From Streptomyces canus (lineage in GTDB: Bacteria; Actinomycetota; Actinomycetes; Streptomycetales; Streptomycetaceae), in the NCBI RefSeq assembly GCF_041435015.1, contig NZ_CP107989.1, positions 10,168,001 to 10,232,000 of the forward strand: 64,000 bases of DNA, given 5' to 3'. Both the position numbers and the translations under genes were made by a program. A model generated the notes under the pieces. The model had not been told where the DNA came from. It ran no database searches and saw only the letters and a list, made by a program, of their open reading frames with translations. Within the stretch, counting starts at the first letter, position 1; every line of letters starts with the position of its first letter. Positions 26,669-35,078 of the stretch are shown one piece after another.

Positions 26669-26854
26669 CACCTCTGCTCCCACCGCGCCGCCCCCTGCCG
26701 CACCGGTTCCGCCCAGGGCGGCTGGCGGGCAGCGCGCGAGCCCCGCCGCGCCAGTCCGAGCTCCACCACGGCCGCCGGCAGCGTCCTTGCGACGAAGCGC
26801 TCGAAGCCGCCAACCAACTCTCGACCTGTGACAACTTATCTCTTGGAGAACACC

Positions 26855-29152
26855 GTGGGACAGCCGGTCCGCTCTGCCGTGTACCTGGATCCGGAAGCGT
26901 CCGTGGAAGCGAGAATCGACGACTTGCTGTCCCGGATGACCCTGCCGGAGAAGGTCGGGCAGTTGCTGATGCTCGACGCACAACACGGGGACCTGGTGGA
27001 CATCCTGTCGACCAAGCTGGCCGGGTCCGTTCTGCATGTGGCTCCCGAACGGATGCCCGAGGCCATGAAAATGGCCCAGCGGACACGGCTCGGCATTCCG
27101 CTTCTGACAGCCGACGACGCCATCCACGGCCACTCGTTCTGGCCCGGCGCGACCATCTTCCCGACCCAGCTGGCCATGGCCTGCACCTGGGACCCCGCCC
27201 TGCTCCACCGGGTGGCCCGCGCGTCCGCGACCGAAATCGCGACGACCGGAATCCACGGGACGTTCTCCCCGGTGCTGTGCATCACCCGGGAGCTGCGCTG
27301 GGGCCGGATCAACGAGACGTTCGGCGAGGACCCCTTCCTGATCGGCGAACTCGGCGCGGCAATGGTGCGCGGATACCAGGGCGAGGGCCTCAACGACCCG
27401 ACAGCCGTGCTGGCATACGCCAAGCACTTCGCGGGCTACTCCGAAACCCTGGGCGGCCGCGACGCGAGCGAAGCCGAGCTCAGCCCGCGCAAGCTGCGCT
27501 CGTGGTTCCTGCCCCCGTTCGAGCAGGCGGCCCGGGCCGGCTGCCGCGGCTTCATGCTCGGCTACCAGTCGATCGACGGCGTGCCCATCACCGCGAATCA
27601 GTGGCTGATCAACGATGTACTCAAGGGCGAGTGGGGCTTCACCGGCACGCTGGTGACCGACTGGGACAACGTCGGCCGGATGGTCTACGACCAGCGGACC
27701 TGCGCCGACTACGCCGAGGCGGCGGCGGTCGCCGTCAACTCCGGGAACGACCTCATCATGGCCACGCCGCAGTTCTTCGAGGGCGCGCAGGAGGCGGTCG
27801 CCCGCGGCCTGGTCGACGAGAAACAGATCGATGACGCGGTACGGCGGGTTCTGCGGCTGAAGTTCGAGCTCGGGCTCTTCGAGGACCCCCGCACCCCCGA
27901 TCCCGAGCGGCAGGCGCAGGTGATCGGCTGCCGCGCACACGCCGACCTCAACCTCGAGACCGCCCGGCGCTCCCTGGTGCTGCTGCGCAACGAGGGGATC
28001 CTGCCCCTCGAAGGCGGGCTGGCCTCGGACGGAACCGGCCGCGCCGCGAGCCAGGGCGCACCGCGGACGATCGCGGTCATCGGCCCCAACGCCGACAGCC
28101 CGGAAGCCATGCTCGGCGACTGGGCAGGCGCCACCGGTCAGGTCCCGTGGATGCCCGAAGGCCATCCCCGCGAGACGGTGGAGACGGTGCTCGACGGCCT
28201 TCGCGCCGTCGCACCCGCCGACTGGACCGTCACGCACGCCCGCGGAGCCGACATAGCAAGCCCCACCCATGCCCCCGAGTGGTCCACGGGGCCCGACGGC
28301 CAGCCACTGCCGCCCGTTTTCACCCCCGCCCCGGTCGACCATGCGCAGCTTCGGGAGGCTGTCGCCGCAGCAGAGGCCGCCGACTACGCCGTCGTGGTCG
28401 TGGGGGACAGCATCGCCCTCACAGGCGAGACGCGCTCGACGGCCACGCTCGACCTTCAAGGAAGCCAGATCGCTCTGCTGGACGCGGTCGCTGCCACCGG
28501 CACCCCCGTGATTGTCGTACTGGTCCAGTCGAAGCCGAGCACGCTCCCGGAGTCGGCACTGAACGCGGCAGCACTCATCGAGGCGTTCAACCCGGGCATG
28601 CGCGGTGGCCGCGCGATCGCCGAACTCCTCCTCGGACTCATCGAACCCGGCGGCCGGCTCCCGGTCTCCTTCGCACGCCACGTCGGACAGCAACCGGTCT
28701 TCTACAACCAGGTGCGAGGCCAGCACGGAAGCCGCTACGCGGACCTCACCCAAGACCCCCTGTTCGCGTTCGGCGAGGGCCTCACCTACACCACCGTCAC
28801 CTACTCCGACCTCGTCGTGCACGACCCGGACGTCCGCGCCGACGGCACCGTCGACGCCACGGTACGGCTCACCAACAGCGGCAGCCGCCGGGCCCTGGAA
28901 ACGGTCCAGGCGTACATCAGCGACCTGACCGCCAGCGTCACCTGGGCCGAGCAGGAGCTGAAGGGTTTCACCCAGGTCGAGATCCCTCCCGGCGAAAGCC
29001 TGGACGTCCGCCTCGGCATCCCCGCCGCGCAGTGCTCACTCGTCACGGCCGACAGCCGGCGAGTGGTCGAACCGGGTGAGTTCATGCTCCGTGTCGGCCC
29101 CAGCTCGCGGCGGGAGCAGCAGCTGAGCGCGGAATTCCGTATCCGGACCTGA
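26855..29152 (+). CDS. glycoside hydrolase family 3 (BglX-like beta-glycosidase)
   Basis: A 765-residue GH3 enzyme of the BglX type. The barrel carries GRINETFGEDPFLIGELG, KHFAGYSETLGGRDASEAE and the nucleophile motif LVTDWDN with Asp269. An (alpha/beta)6 domain with VVVVGDSIALTGET follows, then a C-terminal FnIII-like domain after FAFGEGLTY. No signal peptide is seen, so it acts on imported oligosaccharides. I chose GTG 26855 because GGAG lies 6 nt upstream; GTG 26828 in the same frame has no ribosome-binding site. It stands between the importer and the GH32 gene. Together they suggest a substrate with both a beta-glycosidic and a fructosyl bond, or a broad oligosaccharide diet. Confidence 0.9.
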   Translation: MGQPVRSAVYLDPEASVEARIDDLLSRMTLPEKVGQLLMLDAQHGDLVDILSTKLAGSVLHVAPERMPEAMKMAQRTRLGIPLLTADDAIHGHSFWPGATIFPTQLAMACTWDPALLHRVARASATEIATTGIHGTFSPVLCITRELRWGRINETFGEDPFLIGELGAAMVRGYQGEGLNDPTAVLAYAKHFAGYSETLGGRDASEAELSPRKLRSWFLPPFEQAARAGCRGFMLGYQSIDGVPITANQWLINDVLKGEWGFTGTLVTDWDNVGRMVYDQRTCADYAEAAAVAVNSGNDLIMATPQFFEGAQEAVARGLVDEKQIDDAVRRVLRLKFELGLFEDPRTPDPERQAQVIGCRAHADLNLETARRSLVLLRNEGILPLEGGLASDGTGRAASQGAPRTIAVIGPNADSPEAMLGDWAGATGQVPWMPEGHPRETVETVLDGLRAVAPADWTVTHARGADIASPTHAPEWSTGPDGQPLPPVFTPAPVDHAQLREAVAAAEAADYAVVVVGDSIALTGETRSTATLDLQGSQIALLDAVAATGTPVIVVLVQSKPSTLPESALNAAALIEAFNPGMRGGRAIAELLLGLIEPGGRLPVSFARHVGQQPVFYNQVRGQHGSRYADLTQDPLFAFGEGLTYTTVTYSDLVVHDPDVRADGTVDATVRLTNSGSRRALETVQAYISDLTASVTWAEQELKGFTQVEIPPGESLDVRLGIPAAQCSLVTADSRRVVEPGEFMLRVGPSSRREQQLSAEFRIRT

Positions 29153-29240
29153 AGCCCGTATCTGGACCTGTAGACCGCATACGGGCTCGAAGACCCCCGT
29201 CCCGCCGGCCTGCCGCCCCGCCAAATCGAGGGCCGGCGGG
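29153..29240 (+). terminator. two hairpins between GH3 and GH32
   Basis: AGCCCGTAT (29153-29161) pairs perfectly with ATACGGGCT (29179-29187), starting at the base after the GH3 stop codon. A second pair, CCCGCCGGCC (29201-29210) and GGCCGGCGGG (29231-29240), follows. The GH32 start is 34 bp further on. The hairpins may limit read-through, so GH32 could be made at a different level from the rest of the locus. Confidence 0.55.
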
Positions 29241-29274
29241 GCGGGTTCCATCTGAAACACCGAAAGGCACGCGT

Positions 29275-30747
29275 GTGTCCACCACACCCCGCGATCCGCA
29301 CCGCCCCGTGGCGCACCTGCGGCCGCCCCGCAACTGGATCAACGACCCCAACGGGCTGGTCTTCCACGACGGCCACTACCACGTGTGCTACCAGTACAAC
29401 CCGTACGGCGCGACCCACGCGAACATGCACTGGGGCCACTTCCGCAGCCCCGACCTGCTGACCTGGGAGCCGCTGCCGATCGCCCTGTCCCCGACCCCCG
29501 ATGGCGTGGACGCCGACGGCTGCTTCTCCGGCAACGCCGTCTCCGACGGCGACCGACTGGTCGCCTTCTACTCCGCGCACCGCGAGGACCGCTCGCCCCA
29601 GCACCAGCCGGTCACCTGCGCCGCCTCCCACGACGGCGGCAACAGCTTCCGCCCGCGAGGCGAACTACTCATCCCCGAGCTGCCCGAGGGCTGCACCATG
29701 TACCGCGACCCGTACGTCTGGCAGGACGGCGACGGCTGGCGGATGCTGGTCGGCGCCGCCCTCGCGGACGGTCGCGCCGCCGCCCTTCTCTACGACTCAC
29801 CCGACCTGGAGAACTGGACCTACCGGGGGCCCTTCGCAGCCCGCCGTCCGGAGCCCGTCGGCGGCACCGAGGAGCTCACCGGCGATGGCTGGGAATGCCC
29901 CCAATACCTCCCGGCAGCCGACGGACCCGGCGCCCTCCTCTTCAGTACCTGGACCGAACCCACCGGTCCGCAGAGGGTCGCGGCCCTGATCGGCGAAGAG
30001 CATGACGGCCACTTCGAGGCCGGCCCAGCGGTACTCGCCGACCACGGCCCCGATTGCTACGCGCCCGCCCTGCTGCGGGCACCGGGCGACCGGTGGCTGC
30101 TGTGGGGCTGGTCGTGGGAAGCCCGCGACGAAGCCTGGGCCGTCGCGGACGGATGGGCCGGGGTCCTCACCCTGCCCCGCGAGATCCACGTCCACGACGA
30201 CGGCACACTGCGCCAGCAGCCCACCACCGAACTGCTCGCCCTGCGCGGCGAGCACACCATCCACGCCGAAGGCACGACGCACGGCCCGCAGCCGGTGGAC
30301 CTCGGCAGCGTGAGCCGCGCTTTCGACCTGACGGCCCGTCTGGAGCCGACCGGAAACGCCGGTCTGCGGCTGCTCACCACCCCGGACGGCTCCGAGTACC
30401 TCGACATCCGCGTCGATACCGATGCGGGCGAACTGGTCGTCGACCGCGACCACGCCTCACTGGACTCCCGGGCCCGCAGCGGCTCCTACCGGATGCCCTG
30501 CCCCTCTGGTCAGGCGGTCGACCTGCGCGTGGTCGTCGACCACTCCATCGCCGAAATCTTCCTGACCACCACCGGCCAGGTCCTCACCCTGCGCTTCTAC
30601 CCCACAGGGCAGGGCACGTGGCGACTTGAGGCCCGCAGCGCACCGGGTACGCGCCTCGGCTTCGCGGTCGACGCGTGGGAACTGCACCCCCTCGTGATCA
30701 AGGAGCCGAGCACCAGCGCCGCAGAGCCGGCACCGACGTCGCCGTAG
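29275..30747 (+). CDS. glycoside hydrolase family 32 (beta-fructosidase)
   Basis: A 490-residue GH32 enzyme, hydrolysing sucrose, fructo-oligosaccharides or levan/inulin pieces. The three catalytic blocks are intact: WINDPNG with nucleophile Asp24, YRDP with Asp145, and WECPQY with acid/base Glu207. A five-bladed propeller is followed by a C-terminal beta-sandwich (VDLRVVVDHSIAEIFLTTTG). No signal peptide is seen, so it is a cytosolic sucrase or fructosidase acting on imported sugar. GTG 29275 follows GAAAGGC. It is the last gene of the LacI / ABC / GH3 / GH32 locus, and IS630 debris begins 60 bp behind it. Confidence 0.93.
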   Translation: MSTTPRDPHRPVAHLRPPRNWINDPNGLVFHDGHYHVCYQYNPYGATHANMHWGHFRSPDLLTWEPLPIALSPTPDGVDADGCFSGNAVSDGDRLVAFYSAHREDRSPQHQPVTCAASHDGGNSFRPRGELLIPELPEGCTMYRDPYVWQDGDGWRMLVGAALADGRAAALLYDSPDLENWTYRGPFAARRPEPVGGTEELTGDGWECPQYLPAADGPGALLFSTWTEPTGPQRVAALIGEEHDGHFEAGPAVLADHGPDCYAPALLRAPGDRWLLWGWSWEARDEAWAVADGWAGVLTLPREIHVHDDGTLRQQPTTELLALRGEHTIHAEGTTHGPQPVDLGSVSRAFDLTARLEPTGNAGLRLLTTPDGSEYLDIRVDTDAGELVVDRDHASLDSRARSGSYRMPCPSGQAVDLRVVVDHSIAEIFLTTTGQVLTLRFYPTGQGTWRLEARSAPGTRLGFAVDAWELHPLVIKEPSTSAAEPAPTSP

Positions 30748-30809
30748 AACCGACTCCAACCGGTCGATCCCCCACCTCGGCAATGTGTCCCCACCCCCTC
30801 TCCTATTGA

Positions 30810-31524
30810 TCAGAAACTCAAAGGGTTCTTTTCGAGGGTGTAGCGGACGTGGGGGCCGCCGAAGTAGCCGCGGATGATGTGTGGCTGGCGTTGACGCCGG
30901 TGGAAGAACCTGCGGGTCTCGGCGGCGAGTTGGGCCTGGTTGCAGGCCCGGTGGTGCATGGGAAGGCTCCGCTTGACGTCGGCGTTGACCAGCTCGTCCG
31001 GGTTCAGCTCGGGCGAGCACGACGGCAGGAAGTGCAGTTCGATGCGGTCGGGGTGATCGGCGACCCAGGCGCGGACCTTGCGGGAGCGATGTGCGGAGTG
31101 GCCGTCCAGGACGAGGTGGACTTGCGGTCGAAGTGTCCGGCGAGGCGGTCCAGGAAGCGGCACATGACGTCGGCGTCGAAGGTCTCGGTGAACACCATGA
31201 AGTGCATCCGGCCCTTCGTACTGATCGCGGACAGCGCGTTGACGGAGAAGCGGTTGCCCGTGCGGCGGACGACCGGTGTGCACCCCTTGGCACCCCAGGT
31301 GCGGCCGGTGACCTGGTCGGAGCGGATGCCGACCTGGTCGGCGAAGAGCACCTCACGACCCTCGGCTTTCGCCTTCGCGTGGATCGCCGGCCAGGTCTCC
31401 TCCCGCCAGACACGGACCGCTTCCGCGTCCTGCTCCACGGCCCGCTAGTCCGGGCGCTGGAAGAACAGGCCCCAGCGGCGCAGGTACTTGCCCACGCCCT
31501 GCTCGGTCAGCCGCACCCGGTACA
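30810..31524 (-). pseudogene. decayed IS630-family transposase
   Basis: The minus strand encodes most of an IS630 DDE transposase in broken frames. Frame one holds EQDAEAVRVWREETWPAI, the first Asp region EVLFADQVGIRSD and HFMVFTETFDADVMCRFLD. The rest is in another frame: the second Asp in HLVLDGHSAHRS and the catalytic Glu in SCSPELNPDELVN. A TAG stop splits FFQRPD from RAVEQ (about 31445), the frameshift lies near 31130, and the N-terminal helix-turn-helix half is missing. The end at about 31524 is fused to a piece of another transposase. It cannot move by itself and is unrelated in detail to the intact IS630 copy at 32.1 kb. Confidence 0.8.
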
Positions 31525-31600
31525 CCTTCGATCGCGCCGGTGGCGATCGGCCAGCCCGCTGCCAAGGCCCTGTCGTAGCCAAGCGAGCAGTAACACACGA
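31524..31600 (-). pseudogene. fragment of an ISKra4-like transposase
   Basis: YDRALAAGWPIATGAIEG on the minus strand is a segment I recognise from ISKra4-family transposases (typically continuing ACRHLVKDR). Here it breaks off at IEG and joins the IS630 relic, showing one element inserted into or recombined with the other. No ends of this element were found. Confidence 0.6.
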
Positions 31601-31630
31601 TCGGCCACTACCCAGCATCCGTCGGCGCCG

Positions 31631-31771
31631 ACTCAGTTGCCCTCAGAGACACTCCAACCAGTGATAGCACCACAGCTGTTGCACTAGCTAGAGTTCGACC
31701 ATGAGTGGCTGAGCTGCACAAACCTGAGGTGCACACCACTACGACAGCCTCACTCCCCCAGAGAAGCCGGG
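31631..31771. repeat. diverged repeat, copy 2 (partner at 21320-21417)
   Basis: This second copy of the block described at 21320 matches in its outer parts (31631-31648 and 31691-31771). It is interrupted by 44 bp (31649-31692) that begin and end next to an AGAG, as after a small insertion in this copy or a deletion in the other. It lies beside the ISKra4-like scrap, not beside a recombinase gene. Confidence 0.6.
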
Positions 31772-32048
31772 ATAGGGCTGTGAGGGCTTCATGGTGTCTG
31801 CGTACGTGGTGGCAGCCGGCCTGAGCAGGGCGTGTGTGGGGGTGCCGGGTGCACTGGGGCGCGCGTTCTCAACTCGCTGCGAACCGGTAGTTTTCTAAAT
31901 GAGACAGGAGCTCTTGCAAGGAAAACGGCGCATTACTGCTCTGCTGATTGCCGCATAAGCCGTGTTTTCGGCGAATCGCTTCGCTGAGCGCGCGATCTGG
32001 TTCATGAAATTCATCATGAACCACCCAATATGAGAATCAAACGCTCAC
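31772..32048. other. AT-richer intergenic stretch with a perfect hairpin
   Basis: This stretch has clearly lower GC than its surroundings and no credible gene. It contains a perfect 9-bp inverted repeat, GGTTCATGA (31999-32007) and TCATGAACC (32014-32022). It also holds a looser pair AAAACGGC...GCCGTGTTTT around 31922-31969. It could be an old regulatory region or the remains of a foreign element, and it was the target of the IS630 insertion at 32049. Confidence 0.5.
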
Positions 32049-32050
32049 TA

Positions 32051-33207
32051 CTGATCTTTTCGTAAGTTCGGTGGGTGTGGTGGCTGTGTGGGTGTGAGGC
32101 TGTCTGGGTGGCTTATCAACCTTCCCCTTCGGTTGCCGGCTCCTCCCTTCCTCCTTTGTCACGGCCTCAGTTGGCGGAGGCACGTCGTGTTCGGGCAGTC
32201 GAGTTGTTCGAGGACAGCGTTTCGAATGCGGACATCGCGAGGGCGGTAGGGGTGTGTGCCGAGAGCGTGCGGCGTTGGCGGCGGGTGTGGGAGCAAGGCG
32301 GTGCTTCGGCCCTGCGGCGACGGGCGGCTACCGGACGCCCACCCAAGCTGGACGACGCCCAAGTCGAGATGGTCCGGGCCGCGTTGGAGCAAGGCGCCCA
32401 GGCTCATGGTTTCGAGGCCGACCTGTGGACCCTGGAACGAGTCGGCGCGGTCGTCACCCGGGCAACGGGGGTGGTGTTGTCGAGGGCATCGGTGTGGCGG
32501 CTGCTGACCGGCCGGCTCGGATGGAGCCTGCAACGGCCCGAGCGGAGGGCTGTCGAGCGGGACGATTCGGAGATCGCCCGCTGGATCGCGCACGAGTGGC
32601 CGCGCATCAAAAAGAGGCCGTGAACACACGTGCCTGGATCGTCTTCCTCGACGAATCAGGCGTCTTCCTGCTCCCTCAGATCCGCCGCACCTACTCGCCC
32701 CGTGGGCGGACTCCGCTCCTGCGGCACCGCCTGAACTGGAAGCGCGCGTCGATGGCGGGGGCCTTGGGCTACCACTCCACCGACCCCGATCGCGGGGCCC
32801 GCCTGTGCTTCCACCTCAAGCCCGGCAGCTACGACACCGCCGGACTCATCGAGGTCCTGGAGCAGATGAAGGTGTTCTACCGCGGCGAGCGAGTGGTCCT
32901 GGTCTGGGACGGCCTGTCCGCCCACTGGAGCCGGGCGATGCGGGCCTGGGTCGCCGAACAGGACTGGCTCACCCTGGAACGATTACCCGCCTACGCTCCC
33001 GAACTGAACCCGGTGGAACTCCTGTGGTCCTCGCTCAAGAAACGTGAACTCGCCAACCTCGCCGGCGACCACCTCGCCGATGTCGCCGACGCCACCGAGC
33101 AAGGCATCCACCGCATCAACGCCAACCCCCGACTGCCATGGTCATTCCTCGCCCATACCGGCCTGACCATCCGCCCACCACACCCACCGAACTTACGAAA
33201 AGATCAG
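32051..33207 (+). mobile_element. complete IS630-family insertion sequence, 1157 bp
   Basis: The left end 32051-32083 and the right end 33175-33207 are perfect 33-bp inverted repeats; the tips read CTGATCTTTTCG and CGAAAAGATCAG. TA duplications at 32049-32050 and 33208-33209 match the TA target of IS630/Tc1-mariner elements. Perfect ends and a complete transposase reading suggest a young, possibly active insertion. The restored target would read CGCTCAC-TA-AGACGTCG. Confidence 0.92.
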
Positions 33208-33210
33208 TAA
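32108..33210 (+). CDS. IS630 transposase, two frames joined by -1 frameshifting
   Basis: The first frame (32108-32623) has a helix-turn-helix (ADIARAVGVCAESVRRWRR) and runs to HEWPRIKK before a stop. The second frame, shifted by -1, continues with EAVNTRAWIVFLDESGVF and carries the DDE triad: Asp in VFLDESG, Asp in VLVWDGLSAHWS, Glu in APELNPVELLW. The switch lies at ATC AAA AAG (32607-32615), a C-AAA-AAG slippery run, so programmed -1 frameshifting is likely, giving a protein of about 366 residues. GTG 32108 has GAGG about 9 nt upstream. The TAA stop at 33208-33210 is made from the TA target duplication plus the host base after it, so the insertion site itself supplies the stop. Confidence 0.8.
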
Positions 33211-33223
33211 GACGTCGTTTCTT
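33208..33223. repeat. 16-bp direct repeat, left copy
   Basis: TAAGACGTCGTTTCTT occurs here and again, identical and in the same orientation, at 34974-34989. The two copies enclose the DUF2182-DUF1326 gene pair. The left copy overlaps the TA duplication of the IS630 insertion. Confidence 0.6.
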
Positions 33224-33307
33224 ATGGCGTGATGGTTCGTTGAACCCGAGCGACGTACCCTCACGTACCCGCCCGGCTTGTGATTTCTCGGTGGGCGCGG
33301 CCCGTCC

Positions 33308-34066
33308 TCACATCCCGGCCATACCACCGCCGGTGAGACCCGGAGCCAGCGCCGGGACCCAGAAGACGGCGACGGCCAGGACGATCGAGGCGATCCCCAC
33401 GGCACGGGCCACCAGGCGACCAACCGGAGCGAGTTTCTCGGCGGTGATCACGGCGGCCAGGACCACCATGGCCCACAGGTTCATCACACCGAACGCCGCC
33501 AGCAGCACCATCAGCGACCAGCAGCAGCCCAGGCAGAAAGCCCCGTGGTGGGCTCCGGCACGCAGATCGCGCGAGGTGGCCGGGTACGAGGCGTAGCGCA
33601 GCATCAGGCCGATCGGCGAACGGCACCTCGCCAGACAACGGTCTTTGAGAGGCGTGAGCTGATAGACGCCGCTGACCGCGAACACGGCCGCGGCCACTGC
33701 TGTCCCCGCCACGGGGGGGAGCCGCGCCGCCCGGCCAAGGCCGACAGCCAGCGCATACGCCGGCAGCCCGGCCGCGGCCCAGACGAGCAGGTAGGAGACC
33801 GTGAAAACGACCATGCGCGACGCCCGGTGCACGGTGATGGTGCGGGCGTACAAGGCGGCGACGGGTGCCGTGGCGGGCAGCATCATCGCAGTCATCATCA
33901 GCGTCCACACGGCCAGGAAAGCGGCCAGGCCCAGGCCCATGGTGCCGGGCATCGCCTGCATGCTGCCCCAGCGCGTCACCATCCAGACCCAGGCGGCTGC
34001 TGCCGCGACCAGCAGCAGCCCGGCGGGGGCCACCCGGATGCGGACGGTAACCGGCCCGCCGGTCAT
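33308..34066 (-). CDS. DUF2182 membrane protein
   Basis: A 252-residue integral membrane protein of the DUF2182 family (annotated as predicted metal-binding). It has about seven membrane helices (VAPAGLLLVAAAAAWVWMV; LAAFLAVWTLMMTAMMLP; VVFTVSYLLVWAAAGLPAYA). Cysteine motifs lie between helices (LKDRCLARCRSP and FCLGCCWSLM), and there are Met-rich helix ends such as MMTAMM. The CxxxC and CxxC pairs suggest metal handling or redox. ATG 34066 overlaps the stop of the DUF1326 gene (ATGA), so the two are co-translated; ATG 34075 is an alternative start. Its exact role is unknown. Confidence 0.85.
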   Translation of the reverse strand: MTGGPVTVRIRVAPAGLLLVAAAAAWVWMVTRWGSMQAMPGTMGLGLAAFLAVWTLMMTAMMLPATAPVAALYARTITVHRASRMVVFTVSYLLVWAAAGLPAYALAVGLGRAARLPPVAGTAVAAAVFAVSGVYQLTPLKDRCLARCRSPIGLMLRYASYPATSRDLRAGAHHGAFCLGCCWSLMVLLAAFGVMNLWAMVVLAAVITAEKLAPVGRLVARAVGIASIVLAVAVFWVPALAPGLTGGGMAGM

Positions 34067-34677
34067 CCGGACCATGTGAAGGGCGCCGAGTGTCCGTTGC
34101 CGCCCGTGAAGTCCCAGGACCGGCCGTACACGCCGTCGCCCGTCGCCCGGGTGGACCGGGCGATCGTCAGTGTGCTGTTCACCGGGTGGAACATGCCCGT
34201 CAGGCCCATCACCGGACCGTCTTCGCCGAACTGCGGGGCGACCTGGTCCTCGATCTCGATGTCGATGGCATCGCCCACCCGCGCGGTGTGGTGGCGACCG
34301 TCGTCGCGGTAGTCGATGGGGACGCGCTCCACGCCGAGGACCTCGCCGATGAGCGGAGCGAGCCCCGCCATCGGACCGCCCACCTGGCCCGAGAAGACCT
34401 TGCCCAGCGCATCCGCCTGGCCGTCGTCGGCTGAAGCGTCGACGTACAGCGCCACCTGCCAGCCGCCCTCGGCCATCACCCGCGGCCCGTCGATGAAGAC
34501 GGCCACGCTGCGGTCGGAGACGTCGACGTCGTCCACGTTCCCGCTGTCCACGTGGAATGCGAAGGTCACCTGGCAGCGCTCGTGGTCGGCCGGTGCGGTG
34601 AGGCCCGAGGTGGTGCAGGGGCACACCACGTCACAGTTACAGCTCTCCAGGTACGTGCCGTTCAGATTCCAGGGCAT
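34063..34677 (-). CDS. DUF1326 domain protein
   Basis: A 204-residue soluble protein of the DUF1326 family. Its N-terminus carries a conserved cysteine cluster, LESCNCDVVCPCTTSG, with a further Cys in HERCQ, which looks like a metal site. The rest is beta-rich (VAVFIDGPRVMAEGGWQVAL; PIDYRDDGRHHTARVG). The usual genomic partner of DUF1326 is DUF2182, as here. The 296 bp in front (34678-34973) hold no gene and should carry its promoter. Biochemical function is not established as far as I know. Confidence 0.85.
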   Translation of the reverse strand: MPWNLNGTYLESCNCDVVCPCTTSGLTAPADHERCQVTFAFHVDSGNVDDVDVSDRSVAVFIDGPRVMAEGGWQVALYVDASADDGQADALGKVFSGQVGGPMAGLAPLIGEVLGVERVPIDYRDDGRHHTARVGDAIDIEIEDQVAPQFGEDGPVMGLTGMFHPVNSTLTIARSTRATGDGVYGRSWDFTGGNGHSAPFTWSG

Positions 34678-34973
34678 GACTCTTCCTCCCTGTTTTGCGG
34701 CCCCCCGGGGTCAAGGGGATGCATCGAGAGAGTCCGTTCCGCCCCGGTGCCGCTCTTCTCCAGGCTATTCCTGACGACCCCCATCGCGCAGATCCGCTGT
34801 CAGTGCAGCCCACCGGCCTGGTACCGAGTCCGTGGCGGCTCCCACGACCTCGGATGCGTCATCGATGCGGACAATGCGCTGTTCTTCCCTGGCGCAGCAC
34901 GTCGACAGTCCTGTTCACCCCCGACTCGGCATGGGACGCCTTGACGCAGTTGCGCATGTCCTGTGTTCAGGCA

Positions 34974-34989
34974 TAAGACGTCGTTTCTT
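34974..34989. repeat. 16-bp direct repeat, right copy
   Basis: Identical to 33208-33223. It lies between the DUF1326 promoter region and the broken lacI-family gene (ending at 35079). Flanking bases differ (GCA before, TGGG after), so the identity is confined to the 16 bp, as expected for a small duplicated target or recombination core. Confidence 0.6.
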
Positions 34990-35078
34990 TGGGCGCTCTC
35001 GGGTCGAGCAACCTCGACGCGTGGCTGTGGCTGCTGGCGCTGTCGGGCCATACGGTACGGCGCCGGGCCGCTGCCGGG

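Noticed and set aside
26828-26854. GTG 26828 as the start of the second GH3
   Set aside because: No ribosome-binding site; GTG 26855 has GGAG at the right distance and the conserved domain begins after it.
26591-28822. Minus-strand open frame of 743 codons opposite the second GH3
   Set aside because: Antisense to a complete enzyme, with no start signal or domain.
31999-32022. Perfect hairpin GGTTCATGA...TCATGAACC taken as a terminator
   Set aside because: No gene ends nearby and no T-run follows. Left as an unexplained inverted repeat.
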